NCBI GenBank assembly: GCA_015680685.1 | Contig: MNCI01003927.1 | Span: 216,924-280,923 of the forward strand | From: Gnetum montanum | Lineage: Eukaryota; Streptophyta; Gnetopsida; Gnetales; Gnetaceae | DNA: 64,000 nucleotides | Reading direction: 5' to 3' | Shown here: positions 23,761-35,749 of the stretch, piece after piece | Numbering within the stretch: position 1 is the first letter of the stretch | Layout of the letters: each line of letters opens with the position of its first letter | Notes under the pieces: model-generated | The model's input: the letters and a program-made list of their open reading frames with translations, nothing else | Told to the model about the DNA's origin: nothing | Database searches by the model: none | Translations under genes and position numbers: made by a program

Positions 23761-24934
23761 TATGTACAGTTTACAAAACTTTTGCAAACTTTTTCTAACT
23801 TTGAATTGCCTCAGTGGAGAGCATAGTCTAGAAATTGCAAAATTTTCTAGCTCTAGACTACCTTAGTGGAGAGCATAGTTCCAAACTACGAATTTTTCTA
23901 ACTCCCAACTATGCTCTCTACAGAGCATAATCACAAAAAATAAACTTTTGAGGTGAACATTTTGGCAAACACTTGCTTGCACCAGTGGGGAGCGTAGTCT
24001 TCATGTGTCATGTGCCATCCCCCATTGCTCTTTGCACATAGTGCCTTGCCATGGTGCCACACACCACACTTGCACCATGCCACACCTTGTCTCATGCTGT
24101 GCATGCACACCCACACCCATTGCACCTCTACGTCCCTATGCTTGCTCCACCAGCCAAGCCTTGCACTCTTGCCCTCCTCCTTCGCTACCACCCTAACTAA
24201 AGAAAAACAAAAAAAGGGAGAAAAAAAATGTGTCGTGGCTCCTTTTCCTTTGCAACCCTTGTAGTCATGCTATGGGACATAGTCCCCTTGAAACAAACCC
24301 TGTCATGTCCCTTACCTCAGTGGTAGGCCACTTCTTGGCCTACCCTCATGATCCTATGTAGCCCTGAAGGGGTCAAAAAAAACCCTACCCATGCCATGAA
24401 AGAAAAAATATTTCAAAAAATAAAAAAATGTAGAGTCAATCCCTTACATGCCTCAAACCCCAAGTCATATGTCTGCCCTAGCTTATGCACCCTACAACCC
24501 ATGTTGCCATTAAACCTTGCCAAGCCCTTCAACCCTGTGCATGGCCCCTATGGTTGCACAGCATCACGTAGTGACAGCCATTTCCACAACCATTTAGCCA
24601 CAAAATGCAACCCATGGCCTCTCCCATATTCCCATGCACACCAAAATCCATGGCCCAGAAAAATCCCATTGCCCGAGCCAATTCCACTTCCCGAACATAG
24701 CCAGTGCTTCTTAGAATGACACATCTAATGTGACCATAGTTTGCTAAGCCCTAAAATTGGCATGCACATGGCCTTTCGAGGCCTAGAACCAACACCAACA
24801 TGCTTTCCTCCATAGTAACTTGCATGCATATGTAGATAAATTTCACTACATAATTTTTTCCACTTATGTGCATTGCCTTTGTGAAATAGGTGCCACTTGA
24901 CATTTTTCTAGTTCATTTTTTATAGGAACATGAC
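23761..24934. other. GC-richer filler before the RT frame of element C
   Basis: The first part (23810-24000) carries GGAGAGCATAGT and ACTATGCTCTC motifs like those of the C LTR U3, so it may be a displaced LTR piece. From 24000 to 24780 the sequence is C-rich and open frames overlap in several phases (24005-24264, 24348-24719) without any domain. The end (24880-24924) is a T-rich run finishing TTTTTTATAG, an acceptor-like site 10 bp before the RT start codon. Confidence 0.4.
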
Positions 24935-26540
24935 ATGGCTATGTAAGAGTAGATATTCTTACCTTTGGACCTCATGGGACCTCATGGAAACATCAAGAGA
25001 TTAATTGACCCTCATTGCCTAGACCTTGAGCCTACAACCTACACTGAATACATAGCATTAGTAGGGACACTACTTGATTGGACCAAACATCTAGTTAAGG
25101 ATCTTGACCTAGAGGTAGGGGACGTCATGGAGGATCCCCTTGTTGAGATCCCTATGACTACACATAATGGTGAGGTGAGAACACTCAAGCTAAATTCCTT
25201 GTTAGAACCCCAACATGCCCAAGACATCACTAAGGTGCTCAATGATAACATCAAGGCCTTTGCATGGTCATACGAGGACATGCTGGGCCTAGATCCTTGG
25301 CTAGTCTAATACAATATCATTCTCAATCCTTACATTAAACCAATAAAATAGAAATCATGCAAGGTTAAACTTGAGGTGGTGTTGGTCGTCTATGATGAAA
25401 TCACCAAGCTTTACAAAGCTAGTTTCATCCAAGCTATTGACTATGCAGACTAGGTCTCCAACATCATAGTTGTACTTAAGAAAAATGGAAGTATATGCAT
25501 TTGCATAGAATTCTGGGACCTAAACAAGGTAACCATCAAAGAAAACTTCTCATTGCCTAGTATTGATCAACTAATCGATACCATAGCTAGACATGCCTTG
25601 TTATATTTTATGGATGGGTTCTTTGGCTACAACCAAATTATGATCAACCCTAAGAACCAACTTAGCATAACCTTCATGACTTGCTAGGGTATGTTTTGCT
25701 ATACCATGATGCCTTTTGGACTCAATAATGTAGGAGCAACATATCAACGTTTAATGACATATATCTTTAGTTATTACATGCTAAGCTTGCTCAATGATTA
25801 TGTCGATGACATCACAGTTAAGTCCAAAGTGGCTCACAACCATGTAAATGATCAACACCTAGTGCTTAAACATTACTTAAAACACAATCTTAGGGTAAAT
25901 CCCAAGAAGTGTGTTTTCAGCATCAAGATGGGCTAGATGCTTGGTTTTGTAGTATTCAAAGTAGGAATATGCATAGACCCTAACAAGGTTAAGGCCATAA
26001 CCAACTTAGCACCCCTAGTCAACCTTAAGAAGCTACAAGGGTTGCAAGGTAGTTTGTAGTTCATACGTAGGTTTATCACCCAGTTAACTAACAAGTTATA
26101 GCCAATGCAACATCTAATCAAGAAAGGAGCCCACTTCAAGTGGATAGCTCAATGCCAACAAGAATTTGAAAATCTTAAGCAAGAGCTGGCACAATTGCCT
26201 ACAATTCACCCTCCACAAGGAGATAAACATTTTTACATCTACGTTGTCACTTTTGACACGTCCATCACTTCTCTACTTTGTCAAAAGTGAGATGATGGTA
26301 TAGAGGTCCTAGTTTACTACTTGAGCCATGCCTTAGTAGCCCATGAAGAAAAATACAATGATGTGGAAAAGCATTACCTTGCCTTGGTGTTCTCGCTAAA
26401 GAAGTAAAGGCATTAACTTTTCCATAGTCAAGTTAATATCATTTTCAAGAACAATGTACTTCGAGAAATAGCAATGAACATCAATGAGAGTAGTTGTATT
26501 ATGTGATGGAAAGCAATAATAGTGGAGTAGTTTGCTACAA
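24935..26540 (+). pseudogene. Reverse transcriptase and RNase H of element C
   Basis: One frame runs about 535 codons from ATG at 24935 with no frameshift but about fourteen stops, mostly TAG. Motifs in order: LEPTTYTEY, MLGLDP, VVLKKNGSICICIEF, LPSIDQLID, MDGFFGYNQI, FCYTMMPFGLNNVGATYQR, YVDD at 25799-25810 (both catalytic Asp kept), NPKKCVF, LQGSL-stop-FIRRFI, and the RNase H start FYIYVVTFDTSITSLLCQK with YYLSHAL. These define Ty3/Gypsy RT plus the first RNase H; element E is the closest relative in the window. The frame breaks off near 26530 and runs into repeats, so the second RNase H and integrase are gone. Some stops correspond to Trp in E (TGG to TAG), others to Gln or Arg. Confidence 0.85.
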
Positions 26541-26559
26541 CATTAAACGGGCATATACA

Positions 26560-27010
26560 CATAGCTCATCCTTGGGTCACAACAGTAAACTAGCATAATA
26601 GCACATGACTACTATGATGCTAAACTGGCATAGCACACGTCCACTATGACATTAAACTAGCATAACATTCTTCTAGTATGATGTTAAACTAGCATAACAT
26701 GCATCTACTATGACATTAAACTAGCATAGCATGCATCCACTATGAAGTTCAACTAGCATAGCTCATTCACTATGACTCTAAACTAGTAGAGTCATCTACT
26801 ATGACATTAAACTAGCACAGGACACAACCACTATGATGCTAAATTGGCATAGCATCCATTTGCTATGACATTAAGCTAGCACACATCAGTCCGATAGGAC
26901 TATACACTAGTATAGGACAGTTTGCTAAGACCTTAACCTGGGCTTAAAATATTCTAGGACCTTAAACTAGTAATGCCACAGTCTACTAAGACCTTAAACT
27001 GGGTTCATGA
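26560..27010 (+). repeat. 32-bp tandem repeat array after pol of element C
   Basis: About fourteen units of ACTATGACATTAAACTAGCA type. Starts at 26611, 26643, 26675, 26707 and 26739 are exactly 32 bp apart; later units vary (29-32 bp). Related TTAAACT repeats follow pol in element E and flank its protease-RT spacer. Confidence 0.8.
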
Positions 27011-28323
27011 TTAGCCACGCATAATTCTGCAAGAAAGCAAGTGAGTAACTCCCCACTTTCCCCTACCCCCCCTTGCCTCCACCCCAACTCTTTTCTACAC
27101 CATGTGGGTAGGGATATTACAGTCCCAGAATGGAGCACCTACCATCAGTGTAGTCTTTGGAGAACTTGTTGAATCATTACCCTTGAGCATTTTACTAGAT
27201 TTTTGAACACCTACAACTGGCACAACCTTTGAAGCACTTACAACATCATCGCCCCTTGGCATTTTATTGGCTTCTCAAGCACTTGCAACTAGTATGATCT
27301 TTGGAGCACTCATTGCATCTTCACCCCTAGAATTTTATTTTTATTTCATATTTTGTAGCTTTCTTGTCTTCTCAGAGTTGTGTTTGTAGGATGAAGCCCC
27401 AAGTCGTCATGTAGAGGTGCATCTTATCATCGTGACAAGTCACCACATTGCTTTGATGGGCATGATTGGACTAGCTAAGCCTCTCAAGAGTGCACATCCC
27501 TACTACCCTATTATAGCCTACCTACATCTACCTATCCTAATACTCTTACCTTCTCCTACATAGCTAAGATTGCAAACCTCTCTGATGCATACACATTGTG
27601 ACTACATAGCACCCTCTCCAAGTCAAATCATAGAACCCAAGGTGGACATAACATAAGTTTTTCCATGGGGAACCTTTATTGGCTAGTCAAAGCCTGAGTA
27701 GATGTAACACAAGTCATCCCAGGGAGGAAATAACTAGCCTATAGAGGTGACACATTTTCAAAAAAATTAAAGTAAAATGCATCTGGTGGCACGTAGTCTA
27801 CTTGATGAAAAGCACCCTGCAGTTAGCATTTGGTAATGTGTAGAACCCAAAGTAGGTTCGCTCCCATAGTAAAAAAAAGAAAAAAAGAAAAAAAAGAAAA
27901 AAAAAGAAAGGTAAAGAAAAAAAATGCAAAAGGGATGAATCATGTCCCCAAGCAAATCAGCAGCATTGTAATTTCACAATCGGTCTAGCCTTGAATCCAC
28001 CCTGACTCTCTCATGAGCACTTCAATGAGAGGTTAACATTTTTAGAGGTAAGCCACCTTGGTGCCATGGTCATCATCAGCGATGCTAACTCCACATCCTG
28101 CATCATGACATCCCATTTGCACCTCATCTCCTTTTTATCCTAGCACAGTACCTACACCTTTTACTCTTAGCATACCACTACCCATGGCACTCTTGAGCAT
28201 TGTGCAATGACATTCGATTATGTACTAAAGAGCAATGTTGGTGCCAAGCTTGTTGTGGTGTTTTGGCATTCTTTGTCGATGTCTCTTTGGCCACTACTCT
28301 AGACGTCAACAAAGAGGGGCCAA
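27011..28323 (+). other. 3' non-coding region of element C with purine tracts
   Basis: The GAGTTGTGTTTGTAGGATGA segment (27375) matches 57465 in element E, showing a shared 3' region. An A/G-only tract (about 27868-27930) has a counterpart at about 57747-57815 in E. The region ends with the polypurine tract CAACAAAGAGGGGCCAA (28307-28323), identical in E just before 58384. Confidence 0.7.
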
Positions 28324-30110
28324 TGACCATCAAATTTGGATTGTGGCATCTCAATTGCAAATATGTCTAAGTGTTAGCATAAGGCACTTGTTGCAAATTT
28401 TTCTAAGTGCTGGGATTATGCTCTCCACTATTCCAAAGCGTAGTTAACCCAGTAGAGAGCATAGCCAAGACAAAAGCTAGGTTTTGCAATTTTTCCTAAG
28501 TGTCATCGTGAAGCTAGAAGTTGAAAAATTCTCTAAGTGCTAAAACTATGCTCTTCACTACCCTAGCACATAGTTAGCCTCTTGTGGAAAGTGTAGTCAG
28601 CATGAAGGCCTAGTTTTTGCAAAATTTTCTAAGTGTTGAGACTACAGTCTCCACTGCCCTAGAGATTAGTTGAGTGTAGTCAACAAAAAATGTTAGTTTT
28701 GAAAATTTTTCTAAGTTTCAAGCTAGCCATTGCAAAATTTTCTAAGTGCTAAGACCATGCCCTCAATTGCCCTCGAGTGTAGTTAAGCGTAGTTAGCATG
28801 AAGGCCCAGTTTTTGCAGATTTTTCTATGTGTTGAAACTATGCTCTTCACCAACCTAGAGCATAGTCAAGTGTAGTCATCTAGAAGCCATTTTTTGCAAG
28901 TTTTGACAAATTCTAAGACTATGCTCACCCTTATTCAGGAGCATAGTTAGCCTCCAATGGAGAGAGTAGTTAGCACATAGTCATATTTTGCAAAATTTTT
29001 CTAAGTGTTGTGACTACGCTCTCCCCTAGTCTAGAGCATAGTTGAGCATAGTCAGCCAAAATAGCCTCTAGAGGCTTCCACAATGTAGCAGCGGAATTCA
29101 ACTCAGCTCCAACTCACCTCCAACAAGCGTAGTTAGCAAAATGCATTTTTGTTGTATTCCCTTTTTGGCCCCCAAATTGTAACTATGCTCAACCCCACAC
29201 AAGATAGTGGAGAGTGTAGTCCTGAAGCATAATCTCCAAAGTTGCATTTTTTAAGGTACATTGCAATCCTCTTGGTACATGCACATGTAGTTGGTAGCAT
29301 AGTCATAGTCTCTCAGCCTCATAGAGTTCGACAGAGTGCAGTAGAGCACAACATCGCTAGCTTTAGTGGACATCATAGTTGGATGATAGTGTAGTCCCAA
29401 CCATCTCCTCTACCACGTGGCAGTCTCTCCACATTTCACGCTAAACCTAGCCTTATAAATACCCCTACCCCCAACATATTCATTGTTGGAAAATTTGAGA
29501 ATTAGGCAAGTTAGCAAATTCAAAAGCATACTAGCAAACTAGAAAAAGGCAAAGTTCCATACCACTGTAGCTCACTGTAAGACACCACAAACCATTACAT
29601 GGCGCGGTGGCCAACCTAGTAGGCATAGACATCATGGAAAAATGTTAGTCTTCACAACTAAAATCTTTGAGACTATGACTACATTGTCCACTACGCCTGT
29701 TGGACACCATGTACCTTCTCAATCCTTCTAGAGTTAACTTTGATCAATCCCATTTGGGGTGGTGTTCCATTCTCTCTCTTTCTTTCTTTTCATTTTTAGC
29801 ATTTTTTAGTATTTTACTCACATTTTCTATCATTTAAATGCATAACCATGCCTAGGTTGTGGTCCTAGCATGCTGAAAGCTTTGTTTCTCATTAAAACCC
29901 TTGACTATGCTCACCCCCGTTGACACCGTTGAGATCGCATGAACACTTAGCATCATTTTGCATCACATTTGGTAAGTCCCCATTTGATCAACAAGACCAT
30001 TTAGGGCATCCTACCTCTACCTATAGCAAGCCCTCACGTAGACTTGGGGTTAGGATTGTGCACTCGTGGACCCCTTAGTGTTCTAGCCACCAACATTTTT
30101 GGTTGCTACA
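28324..30110 (+). repeat. 3' LTR of element C (about 1787 bp)
   Basis: It begins TGACCATC and ends TTGCTACA. U3 modules with ACTATGCTCTCC / GGAGAGCATAGT motifs run from 28380 to 29080, the TATA box is at 29454, and the U5 contains GTAAGTCCCCATTTGATC and GACCATTTAGGGC, which recur in the LTR of element D near 42468-42500. Confidence 0.75.
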
Positions 30111-30644
30111 ACTATGAAGGGGGTGTTGTAAACTAGCCAAATTTCTCTTAGATAATTTGATACATAAGTTTTAGAAAAAAATTCAAAAGATGTTGATTCA
30201 TGATTAACATGTCCAAGAGATGTTCACTTGTACTAATTAGATAATCTACAAAATTGAGCCATCTCTTATATGGTAAAGATACATCCTATGCTTTTTGTAT
30301 GGATGTAATTTTATGAGGAAATTGTTAACCTAAAAAATTTATTTTTGAGTAGGCTACTAAATATTATGGTTTTTGTGGATTGGTGGATTTCTTGTCCTAG
30401 AAATTTTCACATAGTTTTTTCTAAGTCAAATTAACAGGTTGATTTCTTGGTTCTTTGGAAAGATGCTTCTTTTATGAAAGATACTTGGGAAGATTAACAT
30501 TCTCTCAAATATAACAAAATTTTATTACCAATGTTTTGTGCTTAAAATGTAACTAAGTTGTCTTCATGGATTATGATGATGAAAAGTGATTTATTTTCTA
30601 CACTCATCTCTTTGGTAGATTAATGCTTAAAAGTAGGAAAAAAT
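30111..30644. other. No recognisable feature
   Basis: AT-rich sequence between element C and a family A LTR. No open frame or repeat was identified. It may be the 3' untranslated region of the family A copy whose LTR starts at 30645, but the conserved blocks seen at 2009-2249 are not clear here. Confidence 0.4.
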
Positions 30645-31041
30645 TCATGATTAATGAATAATGCTTTTATCAGCTACATTGATACTACTGCATCGATGTA
30701 ACCCATGCTATATTAATGCACCTACATTGATATAGTAGTAATAAATACCTATATAAATGTTATATCTAATGCATTTATAACATCCATAACTATAGTTGTA
30801 ATAAACCTCTTACAATTTAGTTTTGTAGTCTTAAGTAATAGTGAGTAAGTGCCCACAACATGGTTCAAAGAAATTTTATAGACTCTGTATTCAAGTGCAT
30901 TGTGCCTTGACATCTTGCTTGATGGAAATAAAGATCAAGATTATTTACTTTGATTGTAGCACTTTGACTAGATTTTAATTTTTATGTTCATTATCTTTTC
31001 ATGCCCAAGGATTAATAATTAGTTTTTCATGAAGGATCATT
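30645..31041 (+). repeat. Family A LTR, left part, split by a Copia insertion
   Basis: It starts TGATTAATGAATAATGC and shares CATCGATGTA, AAATACCTATATAAATG, AGTGCCCACA and GGAAATAAAGAT with the LTRs at 2250 and 39676. It is interrupted at 31042 by the Copia element and appears to continue at 38517. Confidence 0.6.
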
Positions 31042-31971
31042 TGAAGATATAGAACTTAGAGAAGGAAGGAGAAAAGGGGTAGGGGGGTCAGGGTGCGGGG
31101 CAGGGGGGGGGGGGGGGGGNGGTGGGGGAAGGATGAATAAGTTCATATAAAAAATACTAAATTTTTGCATAGATAATTTTACGTGGTTTCCTAACTTGGG
31201 TATGTTCACACTTGGAGGGTAGAACACACACAACCTACAAAAGTTGTTTCATCAAAAAATATATTTTCAAGAACACCACAATATTTACAAGGCAAGCTAT
31301 TAAGCTCACACTTCCAATACCTTAAGAAGCTCATCCAATTCCATATGGATTTCATCAAAAATGGAAAGAAAAATCAAAAGAGAACTAAGCTAACACTTCT
31401 AATACCTTACTTTTAAGCTCAACACAAATACAAATACAACAAAAGATAGAGGATAGAGAAATGAGGATATAATGTATGCAATATGTTTGTTCAATTTAAT
31501 GTCTAATGGTTACATTATCCTCTTGAGTATGCCCTTCCTTTATATCCTTATTGCTTTTTCCATTTTCCTATTGGAATCCTTACAATGGTTGGAAATGGTT
31601 AGTTAATACATCTTCTACAAGGTTTGAAACATCTTACTAATTTTCTCGGCTAGTAGGGAAGATGTCTTTTTTGAGCTCAAGACATCTTGGGAAGGGAGGA
31701 GACATCCCCCTAGTAGGCAAGATGTCTTGGAGGAGACATCTTTTTAGTCTACAAGAAGTCTTTACTTGAATTGGGACATCTCCTATCTTCATGATCATTC
31801 CCTAATTATTTGCATCTTCTCCCTAATACTATCATCATAGATTATCAATTCTTGCTCTCTTCTTGATCTCCTTAATGTTATAAAATTAGCTTCCTTAGGC
31901 TTGTCGAGGCTCATAAAACATTTTAACCAATTCTCCATTTTTCAAGGTTTTGACACACTGAAACGTCAACA
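31042..31971 (-). repeat. 3' LTR of the Copia element
   Basis: About 930 bp; the plus-strand text starts TGAAGAT and ends GTCAACA. AAGATGTCTT and AGACATCT motifs cluster at 31615-31790. A run of G (31104-31127) containing one N (31120) is probably a sequencing or assembly problem: the other LTR has a much shorter purine stretch there (about 37481-37500). Confidence 0.85.
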
Positions 31972-32734
31972 ATCTCCCCATTTTTGGTGATGCCCAAACC
32001 TTGAACAATGGGTTAGCATGAAAGTAATAACATACACATATTTAAATATTAAAGTTACTAGATAAGACCATGTAAATAGGTTTTCTTATTATAGCAAGGG
32101 TGGGACAAGAGGGTAGGTTAAGGTTTGATAGTCACAAAACTATCAAAAATGGTCTCCAAAACTATTGGGAAGTAAGTCACATATTTTCTTGATCAAGTAT
32201 CTCCTCAAATCACTGTCTATGATAGATATAATATGAAAACCATATCTAGAATAAATAAGTATGTATAATCAAAATAATCACATGCCATAACCTTATCAAA
32301 ATATATATCCAAAATACAAGTTCTCATTAGAAAATCAAGATTAGTCCTAAAATTTTTGTAAGCATGATATCCAAAAAATCACATCCATATAAACATGAAA
32401 AACAACATCCCCATAACCATGTCAAGTCATAATAAGTAGTCCCCACCATATAAAATTATACAACTACTAATCATCAAGCCTATCATGAATATATTAGGAT
32501 TATATCAAACTAAAAACTCTTCTCTTTTTTGGACATCTCACCCAAAAAGAAGGAAGTAGTGAAAACTCCTCCTACATATGTATTATCTTCCCCTTCTATT
32601 TTTGTTTTATTTTTGTTTGTTGTTTTTAGACCAACTACACTAACCTTTCTAAGGAAATGAGAGTGAGAGACATACGTTACTTACCTGATAGAACATGGTC
32701 ATATCCCCATATTTCTACATAATGATGTGAATAT

Positions 32735-33150
32735 TCATTCATCAAGGGGTTTGGTGAAGGCATATACTAGTTGGGCTTCTATCCCAATGTACTCTAGCTT
32801 GACATGTCCAATTTGAACATGTTTTCTTATAAAATTATTTCTTATTTCAATATGTTTAGTTATTGAATTTTGGATAGGATTTTTAGTCATGTTTTTAGTA
32901 CTATTATTATCATAGAAAATATATGTATTATTGGATAGGATATTTCTTTCATCTAAAGAACTTGTGCATATCAACTTCCTATGAAAATATGCTCTACTTT
33001 AGCTATAGATAGATCTATAGAATTTTGTTTCTTGGTTGCTCAAGAGATAAGAATTTTACCTAGGAAGAAGTAGTTACTTCTTTTGCTTCTACTATCAACT
33101 TTGCATCCTGCCTAATCTACATCACAATACCCAACAAGATCAAATGTGTA
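32735..33150 (-). pseudogene. Copia RNase H, C-terminal part
   Basis: The open part 32735-32974 holds NPIQNSITKHIEIRNNFIRK, HVQIGHVKLEYI and FTKPLDE, the conserved end of Copia RNase H (N-P-x-x-H-x-R-T-K-H-I-x-I to F-T-K-P-L). The stretch up to 33150 continues the domain with stops. RNase H removes the RNA strand during cDNA synthesis. The polypurine tract follows about 750 bp downstream on the minus strand. Confidence 0.8.
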
Positions 33151-34260
33151 GTCCTTTAGATATCAAAGTCCTTAGTTAGTAGTATCTTTTAGATAGTGGG
33201 AAATTCCTTTTATAGCTTTTAAGTGTGATTCCTTAGGGTTATCTTGATACCTAGAATATATGCCAACACTTAAAGTAATATCATGTATACTAGTAGTTAG
33301 ATAAAGGAAGTTGCATAACATACATCTATAAATTTTGTGGTCAATTAATTTATCTTGTTCATATTTGTTGAGCTTTATATTAATGGTCATTGGTTTTTTC
33401 TTCAATTTTTCTTTAGCTAGATTGAATCTTTGAAGCAAGATTTTGGTATACTTTGTCTAGTAAACAAAGGTTTCTTCCTTGGTTTAAGTAACTTGAAATC
33501 CAAGGAAGTTGTTGAGTTCTTCGATCATGATCATCTCAAATTCTTTCTACATAAGTTCTAAAAACTTCTTACATAGTTTTTCATTAGTAGTATAAAAAAT
33601 GATATCATTAACATAGATTTGTATAAGAAGTAAATCTTTATCAATCCATTTAGAAATAGAGTCATATTAGCTCTACCTCTTTCAAAGCCATTATTTAAAA
33701 GATGTTGAGAGAGTCTTTCATACCATGTCCTAGGAGCTTGTTTAAGCATGTAGAAAGATTTCTTTAATTTAAAAACATAACCCAAATGAATGTGATCTAG
33801 AAATCCTTCATGTTTCTCAACAAAAAATTCTTCTTGAATATTATCATTCAAGAAAGCACTCTTGAAATTCATTTAATATAGTTTAATTCCTTTGATGTTG
33901 GCATAGGTGAGAAGAAGTCTAATGGATTCTAGCCTAGCTGTAGGAGCAAAAGCCTCATCAAAATTAATATCCTCTTATTGATTGTACCCTTTAGCAATTA
34001 ATCATGCTTTATTTTTAATTAAGTTTCCATTTTCATTTGTTTTATTCCTAAATGACCATTTTTTTCTAATGATTTATTTATTATTATGTTTAGAAGTAAG
34101 TTCCTACACATCATTGCTAACAAATTGGTTCAGCTCATCTTGCATACCTAAGATCCACCCTTCCATCTTTTCCACTTTACAAAAATTTTTGGGCTTAATT
34201 TATGAAATTTAGGTAGTGTAAGCACACATCTCTTTTATTTTGCTTCTATTTTTGATCCCA
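33151..34260 (-). pseudogene. Copia reverse transcriptase
   Basis: Motifs on the minus strand: FKSAFLNDNIQEEFFVEKHEG (33800-33870), VFKLKKSFYMLKQAPRTWYE, YVNDIIF at 33601-33615 where YVDD is expected, and the C-terminal KEKLKKKPMTI to GISHYLKD region (33172-33438). The first Asp of the catalytic pair is Asn (GAT to AAT), which would abolish polymerase activity. Frame breaks and stops separate these parts. Confidence 0.85.
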
Positions 34261-34759
34261 TCATTCAGCTATCTAATTATATCATTAATAGAGTAGGAAT
34301 TTTACTTTGATATTTTATCTTAGTATCTTTATTTGACACAACATCCTCTTTTTCATCTTCTATTGCATGTTCTTTATCTAATACAAATTGAGATGTTTGA
34401 TCATTTTTCTAAATAGAAATTTCCTCATCATTAGTTTTCATAAAAATACCATCATAATAATCTATTTTCATGTTTATATTTCCTCTACAATGTTAGTTTT
34501 TTTTTTGTTGTAAACTCTATATGCCCTACTAACTGTAGAGTATCCTTAGAAAATCCCTTCATTAGCTTTAGAATAAAATTTATCTAAAGTATCCATTATA
34601 TTGAAAATAAAACATTTAGCACCTAGAACATAAAAGTAGCTTACTAAAGGTTTTTTGCCAAGCTAAAGCTCATAGGAAGTTTTTGAGGTGAATCTTCTTA
34701 CTAGAACTCTATTGAAGACATAGTATGGGTTTTGATAGCTTATGCTAGAAAATGATAAG

Positions 34760-35260
34760 GAACATTTATATCATTTAGAATTGTTACTCCCATTTCATTT
34801 AGTACTCTATTTTTCATTCAAAAATTCCACTTTGTTGAGGAGTTCTTGGGGCAGAAATTTGATAGTGAAATTTTTTCAATTGAAAATATTCTTCAAATTT
34901 AGCATTTCAAATTCTCATCCATTAGCACTTTTAATCGTTTTTTTTGCATAGCCTTTCTAATTTTATAACTGATTACAAATTCTCAAAAAGTGTTCAAAAG
35001 CATCATCTTTATGACATAAGAAGATAACCCATGTGAAACAAGAATAATCATCTACAATGGTAAGATAATATCTTTTCTTTCCTACGCTAAGACTTAGTGA
35101 AGGACCTACCAAGTCTAAGTGAAGAAAATTAAAGAATGTAAGGTGGAAATGAAATTTGTCTTACCAAATCTTATCCATGTTTGTTTACCTTTCTAGCAAC
35201 CATCACATATGTTCATGATGAAGTTCTTTAACTTAGATAGTTCTTAAACCATGTTTTTTG
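34760..35260 (-). pseudogene. Copia integrase core
   Basis: Minus-strand translation gives a zinc-finger-like CDGC (about 35200), then DLVGPSLSLSVGKKRYYLTI and VDDYSCFTWVIF (first catalytic Asp in DLVGP), and further down APRTPQQSGIFE (about 34800-34850), the APRTPQQNGVVER segment carrying the catalytic Glu. Several stops are present. Integrase inserts the cDNA into host DNA. Confidence 0.75.
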
Positions 35261-35749
35261 ATTTAAGAGTTTTGAGTATGTCTATGTTTATGTTGCCCAA
35301 TTTTCTGTGCCATGTGTCAACATCACCTGTATTACTAATCAAACACTTTGAACCAAGCTTAGTAGTATTTTTCAAGAGGTAGTGTAAATGTTTCCTTTCT
35401 ACTTCCTTCTATAATGATGCTTCCAGAATATGAATCTTTAACTTTACATGAGTCTTTAGAGAAAGTAACTTCAAAATTTGAATCACAAAGTTAACTTATA
35501 CTAAGGAGATTATATTTGAGACTCTCAACATAGAAAAGTTCTTCAACATGAGGTTGATACTTACCTACAACAATGTTAATATCTTTAATAGGTGCTTTTG
35601 CATCATCTTTAAACATGATTGTATCACAATTTTGTTCTGAGACTTATGTAAATTGAAAGATGTCTCTTATCATGTGTCTTGACTATCCACTATTAATGTG
35701 CTAGATGGTTCTTTTAACAGCTATAAGCACAAATTATGCAAACATTCCT

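Larger units (their letters stand above)
20672..30110 (+). mobile_element. Tat-lineage Gypsy element C, deleted derivative
   Basis: It begins TGAAACACCAAC at 20672 and ends GGTTGCTACA at 30110, flanked by ATTAT and ACTAT, a target duplication with one C/T difference. Order: 5' LTR truncated near 22541, an unrelated minus-strand gene-like segment, GC-richer filler, RT and RNase H frame (24935-26540), a 32-bp repeat array, a 3' non-coding region with purine tracts, polypurine tract CAAAGAGGGGCCAA, and the 3' LTR. Primer site, gag, protease, archaeal-type RNase H and integrase are missing. The pol frame, 3' region and LTR ends resemble element E closely enough to place both in one Tat-like group. 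Confidence 0.75.

Noticed and set aside
24348-24719. A 123-codon protein-coding gene
   Set aside because: It lies in C-rich DNA where several frames are open at once, with no recognisable domain or promoter and biased composition.
31104-31127. A G-quadruplex or functional poly-G tract
   Set aside because: The run contains an N and the matching LTR has only a short purine stretch, so a sequencing or assembly fault is more likely.
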